From assembly GCA_963663365.2 (NCBI GenBank), contig CAXXIH010000001.1, positions 992,001 to 1,056,000 of the forward strand: a stretch of 64,000 nucleotides of DNA, in the 5' to 3' direction. Numbering within the stretch: the stretch's first letter is position 1; each line of letters starts with the position of its first letter. Origin of the DNA: G963663365 sp963663365. GTDB taxonomy: Bacteria > Hinthialibacterota > Hinthialibacteria > Hinthialibacterales > G963663365. This document shows, piece after piece, positions 17,560 to 24,651 of the stretch. The notes below the pieces were generated by a model that searched no databases, was not told the DNA's origin, and saw nothing but the letters and a program-made list of their open reading frames with translations. The translations under genes and the position numbers were made by a program.

Positions 17560-18123
17560 CTAAGGACCGAAGCGAACAATATCGCCTAAGGAGCTGACTC
17601 CATTTGACATGTCGTACTGAATATGGGTGTAATAACCATCGACGGTTGCCGCGCTGTTCGCCTTATCCGGTCCGAAGGATTTGATGAAGTACAAAGCGTT
17701 AAGTTCTTGGGGTGTCGGCCCCCAGGGCGAGGTGCTGAGTTTGCTTGTTTCGCGTTCAAAATATTCATAGACAGGCCCGCCCCATATCTGCGGTACGGCT
17801 TCAGGGGCTCGATTAAAAAAAGGATCGAAAGGTACACTGGCCATATATGCGATAGGGGTTGTTAGTCTTGCCCAGCGTTGATAGATCGTAACCCGGGTTG
17901 TGCCACCGGCCTGCGACGCGGATGGGTAATGATTGTTGTCCAGGCGGTATGATTCCAACGCGGTAGAGAGATTTCGCTCATCCGCCACGGCACGCGACAC
18001 TCTCGCGCGCATTTGGGCATTTAGAAAATTCGGAACCGCAATTGCCGCGAGGATACCGATAATTGCGACGACGATTAGCAGTTCGATAAGTGTGAATGCA
18101 CGTATATTTTTATTTGTAAACAT
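17560..18123 (-). CDS. Prepilin-like protein (type IV pilin / type II pseudopilin N-terminal domain)
   Basis: 187 residues from the ATG at 18123; the frame opens earlier at a TTG (18165) but this would put about 14 extra residues before the short leader, while 18123 has an AAAGGA element upstream. The N-terminus has the class III signal: a short basic leader ending RA, then FTLIELLIVV... with the conserved Glu at +5 and a hydrophobic helix ending AVPNFLNAQMRARV. The C-terminal domain has YDMSN and FIKSFGPDKANS and resembles the paralog at 21281. In related bacteria many such proteins exist in variable copies and some act as pseudopilins for secretion. No pilus assembly genes are nearby, so the role (minor pilin, pseudopilin or surface-anchored display) is open. 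Confidence 0.9.
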   Translation of the reverse strand: MFTNKNIRAFTLIELLIVVAIIGILAAIAVPNFLNAQMRARVSRAVADERNLSTALESYRLDNNHYPSASQAGGTTRVTIYQRWARLTTPIAYMASVPFDPFFNRAPEAVPQIWGGPVYEYFERETSKLSTSPWGPTPQELNALYFIKSFGPDKANSAATVDGYYTHIQYDMSNGVSSLGDIVRFGP

Positions 18124-18304
18124 CCAGTCCCCGTCCTTTAATATTAATTTTTCGATAGTCCTCAACTCTTTTCCCGAAACGATGTTTCGGAAAACGCCTC
18201 GTATTTGGAGTGGTTCCCTACTGCGAATCTATGATGGTACACCGGACCTTCTGGAGGATCAACCAGTTCTTATGTCTATGTTTATGCACCTGCTAATGCC
18301 CCTG

Positions 18305-20836
18305 TTACTCAATGAAAAAAGGTTGAACCTCGACGAAATTAAATCCAATTCGCTGACCGATGGGTCCCGCCGGTTCTCCGTCGTGCCAATCGCTGAAGGT
18401 TAGATCGACAGCCGCGCCTCTGGGCCGGATCAAGACATGGCAATACGTTGTATGTGCACGGCTCCGGCCATCGGGAGAGTTAATGCCGGGAGGATATGGA
18501 CCTGAAATAACCTGGCGGAAACTACGCTCTTGAATGATATCTGCGCCTTCGAATGTTGGCCATAAACCCACTTCCTGGTCAATGTTAAGGCGGTCTAAAT
18601 CAGCCGCAATAAACTTAATGGAATAAAGGCGTCCAGGAACGAGGTTGATGATCGCTTGGCTTAGTTTGTTTGGTTTCTCGTTTGAACGCACCATGATTGC
18701 GCATTGATCGCCATGATTTGTTTTATTTGTCCAGCGTCCCTGAGTCTTGCCGAGCCCTGCCAGTTTGCCGTGGGTGATGGTTCCGGGCTGTGCAGGTTCG
18801 GTTTGCCACGCATCGAATCCTTCCGCAAAATCAGGATTTGCGATGTGGGATAACTTGTAGGGATAATCTCCATAGCGTGTTCGCGCGCCTTCAATCCCGT
18901 AGTGCCGGTAAAGCTTCATCGCATAGCGCAAAACATCGTCATCGGTTAATTCAGCGGCGTATTGGAAAACGCCCAACATGTTGAAAAACGATGGATCCGT
19001 GGCCATCACATGAAATTGAGTTTCCATGAAGGGGATATAATTGATGTCCGGATTAATATTTAGTGAGCATGGGGGAGTTGTGAATGATCCAAAACATATT
19101 GTGGTGCGTTGTTGAACACCCGGCATAACGTCGTTCCAATCGTTGAGTTGAACTCCGATCCTGGCATAGATACTTAGTAACCCCAGTTCTTCTGTGGGTT
19201 GTTCAAGAAGATATCGTTCCCAAGCGAAACACCCGCCCAGGTCATATAGCCGCCGCATGAAATTGAGCCCAGGTTCATGCACATACGTGTTTGTTACCCA
19301 TGCATAAAAGGTTGAGCCTTCAAATTTTGGTGTCTGATAAAGCCGTTCCAGAGCATCGGTCCAAGCCGCATAATATTCTGGGGGGCGCACAAGAAACTCA
19401 TCAACAATTATCCCAGCGTAACCATTGGGCAGTTTTTGGATTTTCTCCGCCCATTGGTTATAGGCAAAATCGGTTGTTGGCGCCTTGTCATCATTGAGGC
19501 CGGGGACGTGTGAAGAACTGATCCAATGACGTCCTTCAGCCAGCCAAGAGTCGAAAAACTCCTTTTTCATGTTGTCGCTTGTAATTAAGGTATTAACGTT
19601 CGGGAATATATAACGTTCACCGAATGCATGATCACGTGGTGGCAAGGCGCTCAACGCAGTAGAGGTTGGCCAGTAACAAAATGCAAGTTCGGGCACGGCG
19701 CGGATTATGAGGTGCGCGTCCTTTGCATGTTCAAATGTGACTTTATGATTTCCTTTTGGGAGATATTGCATCGCCTCGAATGAGCCTGTTTCAGGATGCA
19801 TACGCCAGATAAGCTGGACTTTGTTATCATTCAAGTGCGCTACCGGATCTTTTTCGGCCGTAAACCGGAAAAACACCCAGCCATCCCGAGGATTCAAAAA
19901 AAGATATGGCGTATTATTCTCATCTACCCGGTCAACCGACAGCAATTCTGTGACAAAATTGTTGAGCACTTTTAAATTCCGAAATTCCCCCGGCCATTCC
20001 GGCAATTCTGGCCATGTATACGTATTGTTCCAAATCAAATCTGAGTCTTTTGCTGGTCCATTGACAACCTGCGCGGTTATCTTGAGGATATCGCCGGATT
20101 TTGGATTTACATCAAAAGCGGCCGTTGCGATGGGATTTCCTTCATAGTCTTTTGTCGCTTGAATTTCCTTAACCATTGGCAACTTTTCGCCAATCTGTAG
20201 TGATATACGCACTCGGTTTTCTTCTTCACCACCCAAGAAACTTATATCGAGGCCAGCAACAGATGGCTCGCCATCGAATCCGGGCGCAAACAAAAGAGAA
20301 GAATGGATGGCCAGCGCATCAGAATTTGTTGTGATATTACATGGCGCGCGTTGGGGACCGCCGGTAGCTCCCCAGTCAAAAACACGGATGGCGATGAGAT
20401 TATTCTCTCCCCAACGAATGGAATTTGTTAACGAAACCGCAATAGGCTTTGCCTTGACCGTGATATTTTTTTCATCTCCAAACTCACCGATTTTTTCTCC
20501 ATTGCAGTAGATAATCCCGCAATCGTTTAGGCAGCCCAGATTCAGCCAAATACGCGGTGCGCGCATCTCCTCCGGAATGAAAACTGTCTTGCGATACCAG
20601 GCAATGCCATCGATATTCGGATATCCTTGGTTTTCCCAGCATTTTCCGGCATCGATGATGTTCCAAGCGGAGTCGTCAAAGCCGGGTTTATACCAATCTT
20701 GTGCGATACCCACATCATTCGGATCCAGCGCGAACCGCCATGTCTGCATGAGGTCGATTGTATCTTTGGCCCATAAACTACAAGCGGAAAGCAGCATGAG
20801 TGCCGTGGCCGCCCATGAACTAAGCATTTGTTTCAT
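18305..20836 (-). CDS. Secreted GH2-like sugar-binding / TIM-barrel protein
   Basis: 843 residues from the ATG at 20836 (AGGA four to five bases upstream), chosen over an upstream in-frame codon at 21019 because it begins a signal sequence, SWAATALMLLSACSLWAKD. LSAC could be a lipobox, so the protein may be a lipoprotein. Residues about 25-180 match the jelly-roll sugar-binding domain of GH2 enzymes (TWRFALDPNDVG, W-x-x-x-F-D-D-S-x-W, GIAWYRKTV, NGEKIGE). A middle TIM-barrel-like region carries YAGIIVDEFLVRP and FYAWVTNTY, and the C-terminus (about 700-843) is a beta-sandwich resembling a carbohydrate-binding module. No complete GH2 catalytic signature was seen, so the enzymatic activity is inferred only. 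It lies between two prepilin-like genes. Confidence 0.72.
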   Translation of the reverse strand: MKQMLSSWAATALMLLSACSLWAKDTIDLMQTWRFALDPNDVGIAQDWYKPGFDDSAWNIIDAGKCWENQGYPNIDGIAWYRKTVFIPEEMRAPRIWLNLGCLNDCGIIYCNGEKIGEFGDEKNITVKAKPIAVSLTNSIRWGENNLIAIRVFDWGATGGPQRAPCNITTNSDALAIHSSLLFAPGFDGEPSVAGLDISFLGGEEENRVRISLQIGEKLPMVKEIQATKDYEGNPIATAAFDVNPKSGDILKITAQVVNGPAKDSDLIWNNTYTWPELPEWPGEFRNLKVLNNFVTELLSVDRVDENNTPYLFLNPRDGWVFFRFTAEKDPVAHLNDNKVQLIWRMHPETGSFEAMQYLPKGNHKVTFEHAKDAHLIIRAVPELAFCYWPTSTALSALPPRDHAFGERYIFPNVNTLITSDNMKKEFFDSWLAEGRHWISSSHVPGLNDDKAPTTDFAYNQWAEKIQKLPNGYAGIIVDEFLVRPPEYYAAWTDALERLYQTPKFEGSTFYAWVTNTYVHEPGLNFMRRLYDLGGCFAWERYLLEQPTEELGLLSIYARIGVQLNDWNDVMPGVQQRTTICFGSFTTPPCSLNINPDINYIPFMETQFHVMATDPSFFNMLGVFQYAAELTDDDVLRYAMKLYRHYGIEGARTRYGDYPYKLSHIANPDFAEGFDAWQTEPAQPGTITHGKLAGLGKTQGRWTNKTNHGDQCAIMVRSNEKPNKLSQAIINLVPGRLYSIKFIAADLDRLNIDQEVGLWPTFEGADIIQERSFRQVISGPYPPGINSPDGRSRAHTTYCHVLIRPRGAAVDLTFSDWHDGEPAGPIGQRIGFNFVEVQPFFIE

Positions 20837-21280
20837 CGTTCCTGCTCCACGTTTTGGCGCTCGTTGTGTTGATTCATCCGAGGAATTGACAGTGAAGATG
20901 CCAGGAAAGGCATGTAAAGATGTCCCCAAGCACCGGTGAAATAATATTGCCTTATTGATTCCCGGAAATCCATGGTAATTACCCGCTGTTTGCAAGCGAT
21001 TACCCAAGGGAAAGAACATGCGGGTAATGCTTAACTTTGTTAATGGAAAATTGCGTTCGGAATTTTATGGATTTTACCATTAGTAATAAAATGCGAACTT
21101 TTAATTACATGATTTGATACACAACCAGTTCGATAATTCTCATTAGAATATTTCTTAGTGGGGGGGGGGGGGAATTAGATTATTTCTAAAAAAGATTTTC
21201 TGCAAAAACTTCTTGCGGTTATACGCTGGCCGTGCTAAAAAACAGCGGTAATTTAAAATTGGCAAAGGAGATTCAATCCA
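20837..21280. other. Divergent intergenic region, 444 bases, promoters of both neighbours
   Basis: Separates the GH2-like gene (minus) from a prepilin gene (plus). It contains the AT-rich stretch 21040-21160, the G13 tract at 21160-21172, a possible sigma-70 promoter (TTGCGG, 17 bases, TAAAAA, near 21216-21244) and the ribosome binding site AAAGGAG at about 21263-21269. No gene is seen. Confidence 0.5.
21160..21172. repeat. Homopolymeric G tract (13 G)
   Basis: Thirteen consecutive G in an AT-rich promoter region 108 bases upstream of the prepilin start at 21281. Tracts like this change length by slipped-strand mispairing and can switch transcription on or off in other bacteria. It may also be a sequencing or assembly artefact, since long G runs are error-prone. 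No other homopolymer of similar length was noticed in the window. Confidence 0.6.
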
Positions 21281-21847
21281 ATGCGCCTGACTCGCGGTTT
21301 CACGTTGATTGAGTTGTTGATCGTTGTGGCGATTATAGGAATTCTTGCTGCAATAGCCGTTCCTAACTTTCTTAACGCGCAGAATCGGGCACGCGTCGCG
21401 CGAACATATGCCGACATGCGCACCTTAATCTCGGCTTTTGACCAATATTCTTTGGACAATAACGGACGCTATCCAATAGACTTCAATTGTGGCGTGCCGC
21501 CGGAACCATTGGAACTGTGCACCTATATTTCGTTGACAACACCGATTGCTTATCTTTCAACTATTCCCGTTGATATATGGGTACCAAAAATAGATGAGGA
21601 TTTGCAAAGGCTTCGCTATTACGAGTATTGGGGCAAGTGGACAACAAAAGATAAAAGGCAGCAAATATTTACAGAACATGGAGTTAATTATTTTATTCGA
21701 AGTTTAGGCCCGGATGCAACGTCTCAACTTGACAGTGACAATATTGTCCGTGTTCTGTTAGGTATGAATCGAATAATTTTCGCGTCTTCAAACGGCATGC
21801 GCTCCAACGGTGATATCGTTGCTCATAACCTTGGCTTTATAAAATAA
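21281..21847 (+). CDS. Prepilin-like protein (type IV pilin / type II pseudopilin N-terminal domain)
   Basis: 188 residues. The leader MRLTRG is cleaved before FTLIELLIVV... with Glu at +5 and a helix ending AVPNFLNAQNRARV, almost identical to the prepilin at 17560-18123. The C-terminal domain is different in detail but shares the closing YFIRSLGPD pattern, marking the two as paralogs. The ribosome binding site AAAGGAG lies about eleven bases before the ATG. Transcription may be affected by the G13 tract upstream. A weak hairpin terminator follows at 21851. Likely processed by a prepilin peptidase and inserted in the inner membrane for assembly; no such assembly genes occur in the window. Confidence 0.92.
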   Translation: MRLTRGFTLIELLIVVAIIGILAAIAVPNFLNAQNRARVARTYADMRTLISAFDQYSLDNNGRYPIDFNCGVPPEPLELCTYISLTTPIAYLSTIPVDIWVPKIDEDLQRLRYYEYWGKWTTKDKRQQIFTEHGVNYFIRSLGPDATSQLDSDNIVRVLLGMNRIIFASSNGMRSNGDIVAHNLGFIK

Positions 21848-21850
21848 ATT

Positions 21851-21871
21851 GACAGCAGTCCTGTCCTTTTT
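21851..21871 (+). terminator. Weak Rho-independent terminator after the prepilin gene
   Basis: Hairpin GACAG CAGTC CTGTC followed by CTTTTTG, four bases after the prepilin stop codon. The stem is only five pairs, so it is a modest candidate. Confidence 0.4.
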
Positions 21872-22010
21872 GTGCAGCAGAAATAGGAAAGCACTATTTG
21901 TGTGATTTCATCACTATTTTATCAACGGTGCCGTCCCAGTATTTTTGTAATCTTCGACGAGCCAATCTCAAAAATGTGTTGAGCCAATACTGAATGCCAA
22001 AAGTGAAATC

Positions 22011-23255
22011 TTACAATGTTTTTTCGGGTATTTCGTATAATTTATCTAATAATTGATTTGCCTGTTCGAAGGTTTCCCGTTCGATAAGGGGTTGGCCATT
22101 GCGGTGTCCTAAACCTAGATAGGAAGGATTGCGCAGGACCGCTTCCACCCGCGGCGCATCATAAGGTTCAGCGCCAAGTTCATAGCCTTTTAGTTCGTTC
22201 CATGCTTTTGTGGTAATTCCGTCCCGATTAAGTTCCCCGGCTGTGGTTTCAAGTGATTCGGTCTTAAGAAAAGTCTTGAAAATTAAGCGTACGATATCGG
22301 CTTCCGGTTTTATCACCTGAAATTTTTCGTTGTCACCAACAAGGCCTACATGGGGATTGACGAATCCGTACCCCAGAATCGCGGTGTTGGTGTTTGGCCA
22401 ATCGCCGGCGGCTATAGCCAATGGTTTATGGCCATGGGCTTTGTATCGCCCAGGCTGGTTGGCAAAGTCTCTTTGTCCGGCCGTAACCATGATATTATCG
22501 AACCAGACACAGGCTCCACCCAGCAAAGCATTCTCCCAGATTGCGAGCGTATCCAATCCCCCATTTGTCGCGCGGCGGAAGCCACACTTGGATGCAAGCA
22601 TGATTTCCGGTTGACCTTCTTCTTTGGCGTAAAGATCGTACGTCTGCGTATCGATATCGATATACATTCGCATAGAAATTTTATTCCCGAATCCGAAAAT
22701 TAGTTCTTCCATCGCGACATAGGTTTGCCCTCCGGTTCCATTGCCGTTTATTGCCTCGATTCGCTTGCCATGGGGCTGCATATGCACCATTGTGCATAGC
22801 TCGTTCCAGGTGATATTGGGATTGCCATCCAGGCCGAAATTGCCGGAATCCGCCAGCGCGAGACCGCAATCGAATCCCCAATTGGCAGAACCGATATACC
22901 GCCAGTCCCATAACACGGTGAGATCGCCGGATTTCCACGCAGGGAGCGGAAAGAGCACCCACCGGCCATGATGATGGCCTTTTCCACCGTTGGCATCTGC
23001 AATCAGGTACAGCGCTTCATTAAGAATATAAGCGTCAGCCGGCTCAGAAGGTGCGCCTGCCGTCCAGACTTTACCGGCGTCTTGGGGCTGCCCATGCAAA
23101 TTCCCCTCGGCGTATCCCTGGGCGGCGGAAAAGTCGATTCGTGTTGTGCTTTGCGCTCTCTTGAATTTTGGGGCAATGATTACCGCTAGTAAAATAATGA
23201 TAATTAAGACCAATATGGAATCAAAAAAATAACGCCGAATGAACCGCTCGCTCAT
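22011..23255 (-). CDS. Pilin-like membrane anchor + beta-sandwich + serine-recombinase 'Recombinase' domain fusion
   Basis: 414 residues in one uninterrupted frame. Residues 1-35 are a basic start and a hydrophobic helix ending LLAVIIAPKFKRAQ, which parallels the AAIAVPNFLNAQ end of the two neighbouring prepilins but lacks the cleavage Gly and Glu+5. Residues about 40-285 look like a jelly-roll/concanavalin-type beta-sandwich (RWVLFPLPAWKSGDLTVLWD, MRMYIDIDTQTYDLYAKEE, WFDNIMV), plausibly a ligand- or sugar-binding domain. Residues about 305-410 match the Recombinase domain of large serine recombinases (YGF start, EADIVRLIFKTFL, TAGELNRDGITTKAW, VEAVLRNPSYLGLG, ETFEQANQLL). The catalytic resolvase domain with its Ser is absent. 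Such a domain normally binds DNA in the cytoplasm, which conflicts with a secreted beta-sandwich on the same chain unless topology places them apart. An IS200-type element sits 28 bases upstream. Function unknown. Confidence 0.8.
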   Translation of the reverse strand: MSERFIRRYFFDSILVLIIIILLAVIIAPKFKRAQSTTRIDFSAAQGYAEGNLHGQPQDAGKVWTAGAPSEPADAYILNEALYLIADANGGKGHHHGRWVLFPLPAWKSGDLTVLWDWRYIGSANWGFDCGLALADSGNFGLDGNPNITWNELCTMVHMQPHGKRIEAINGNGTGGQTYVAMEELIFGFGNKISMRMYIDIDTQTYDLYAKEEGQPEIMLASKCGFRRATNGGLDTLAIWENALLGGACVWFDNIMVTAGQRDFANQPGRYKAHGHKPLAIAAGDWPNTNTAILGYGFVNPHVGLVGDNEKFQVIKPEADIVRLIFKTFLKTESLETTAGELNRDGITTKAWNELKGYELGAEPYDAPRVEAVLRNPSYLGLGHRNGQPLIERETFEQANQLLDKLYEIPEKTL

Positions 23256-23322
23256 TGTTTATTGTCACCCTCTGGGAGAAAAACCCTCGCCTTCAGGCGA
23301 AGTCTTCAGATAAACTTGAAGA

Positions 23323-23754
23323 ATGAGCGAGTACAAAACATCCGCGCATGCCAAATATAGTCTGCATATCCATGTGGTGTGGGTTACGAAGTACCGTAAG
23401 CAAGTTCTGAGTGGTGATATAGCGAAACGGACGCGTGAACTGATCCGTGAGATTTGTCGAACCAATGATGTGGAAATCATCAAAGGCCACGTATCGAAAG
23501 ACCATGTCCATCTGCTGGTGTCGATGCCTCCGTTTCTGTCCGTGAGCAAACTGATGGGATACATAAAAGGGAAAAGTTCGAGAAAAATCCAGCAAGAGTT
23601 TAGCGAAATTCGTCGGAAGTTTTGGGGCCAACATCTATGGGCAAGAGGGTATTTTGCCGCGAGCAGTGGCAATGTGACAGACGAAGTGATCAAAGCGTAC
23701 ATTGAGCAACAAGACCTCGAAAAGGAAGACGACTTTCGAATTACAGAATCTTAA
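23323..23754 (+). CDS. tnpA: IS200/IS605-family transposase TnpA (Y1 HUH)
   Basis: 143 residues, the usual length. It has HVVWVTKYRK at about 17-26, the HUH metal-binding motif as HVHLLVS (about 66-72), and the catalytic tyrosine in the helix IKAYIEQQ (about 126-133) after GYFAASSGN. The enzyme nicks single-stranded DNA at sites set by the flanking hairpins and forms a 5'-phosphotyrosine link. It is intact and divergent from the anchor-recombinase fusion gene, whose start lies only about 30 bases from the left hairpin. Confidence 0.95.
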   Translation: MSEYKTSAHAKYSLHIHVVWVTKYRKQVLSGDIAKRTRELIREICRTNDVEIIKGHVSKDHVHLLVSMPPFLSVSKLMGYIKGKSSRKIQQEFSEIRRKFWGQHLWARGYFAASSGNVTDEVIKAYIEQQDLEKEDDFRITES

Positions 23755-23755
23755 G

Positions 23756-23769
23756 ACGGCTTCAGCCGT
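23756..23769 (+). terminator. TTCA-loop palindrome after tnpA
   Basis: ACGGC TTCA GCCGT starts two bases after the tnpA stop. It may terminate transcription (no T run follows) or form part of the right-end structure of the element; it uses the same TTCA loop as both end hairpins. Confidence 0.4.
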
Positions 23770-23798
23770 ATTCCAAACCCCTCGCCTTCAGGCGAGGG

Positions 23799-24651
23799 TG
23801 GTTTAGTTCCCTCCTGGACGTTCAATTCTACTTTTATAAACCCGATCCTGGTTGTGTTCCGGCTTTGGAGATTCCTTCCACATTATCACTCAAAATACCT
23901 GGCTTCTTTCAAAAGGTCAATCGCTATTGATAGTGTCGCGCGCAGGAGCCGCAAGCAACCGTTCTGCTGACATCCGGAGCTAAATGTTGTTTTACATAAA
24001 CAGGTATTGTCTCTGGCAAGTTTAGATTCCATCCAATTCAAATTGTCATTCTGTGATGCTTATTGATTATTCATGTCCTGAAAGATTCATCGAATGTGAC
24101 GCATTTCCCATCCGTTTTGCAATCCAATAAAACGTTATCAATTTCTTTCCGGTATTTAAAATAAAAACTATAATACCTTCTTAAGATTTAGACTGGTTTC
24201 AAAACTCCTTCAGAGCTACCAAGACTCTGGCAACCTAATTCGAAAGGTGCTGAAACAGCGGCTCATCAGGAGATTCGCCCTCCCGCCCGTGACCGGGCAG
24301 GACCTGACGCCTAACGGCCCACGATTTCGAGGTGCATTTATTAAATATTCCTTATCAGCACCCTGCAAGGTGTAGTGCAGATAGTCGATTCGGTTTGTGG
24401 TGACTTTTCCCTTGATTTTTAAGACAGTCGCTCCCTTTGATCATTTATGAAACGGTGTTTTGAAACCACTTCTATAATCCTTCCAAAGGTTCGGTTGTTT
24501 TTGATTAACGCGGCCTGCTTATACCTATATCGCACAATTTGAATTAAATCTATTTCTTTTCAATTCGGCCGTCACTACACTTTATTTGAGAATTTCGCCC
24601 TGCGTCAACAGGCACAGGTTCGATGGCCGCTTGGCTGTTTTATGGTAACGC
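23799..24651. other. Intergenic region of about 850 bases without a recognised gene
   Basis: No convincing coding frame is seen on either strand. The stretch holds a candidate structured RNA (24187-24325), a further small hairpin CACC CTGCAA GGTG near 24359-24372, and presumably the promoter of the glycosidase at 24652. Confidence 0.5.
24187..24325 (+). ncRNA. Candidate structured leader or riboswitch-like RNA
   Basis: Several nested stems are visible: CTCCT (24206-24210) with AGGAG (24268-24272) enclosing AGAG/CTCT, then GGCAACC, then ACCT-AATTCGAA-AGGT leading to GGTGCTGAAACAGC; a further hairpin GCCCG TGAC CGGGC follows (24285-24298). The order GGCAACC - short stem - GGTGC is reminiscent of SAM-I/SAM-IV riboswitch cores, but other conserved SAM elements are not clear, and the downstream gene is a glycosidase 330 bases away. 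A chance resemblance is possible. Confidence 0.25.

Larger units (their letters stand above)
23284..23798 (+). mobile_element. IS200/IS605-family insertion element (tnpA only)
   Basis: A compact element with one Y1 transposase gene bounded by imperfect palindromes: left hairpin CTCGCC TTCA GGCGAAG (23286-23302) and right hairpin CCCTCGCC TTCA GGCGAGGG (23779-23798). Both share the same loop, as expected for subterminal hairpins recognised by TnpA in single-strand transposition. No terminal inverted repeats or target duplication are expected for this family. No tnpB is present. Exact cleavage ends cannot be fixed from one copy. A third TTCA-loop palindrome, ACGGC TTCA GCCGT, follows the stop codon (23756-23769). 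Confidence 0.85.

Noticed and set aside
24265..24320. Possible fluoride (crcB) riboswitch because of GGAGAT...CTGACGCCTAAC
   Set aside because: The conserved GATG block and the spacing of the pseudoknot arms do not fit; kept only as part of an unspecified structured RNA candidate.
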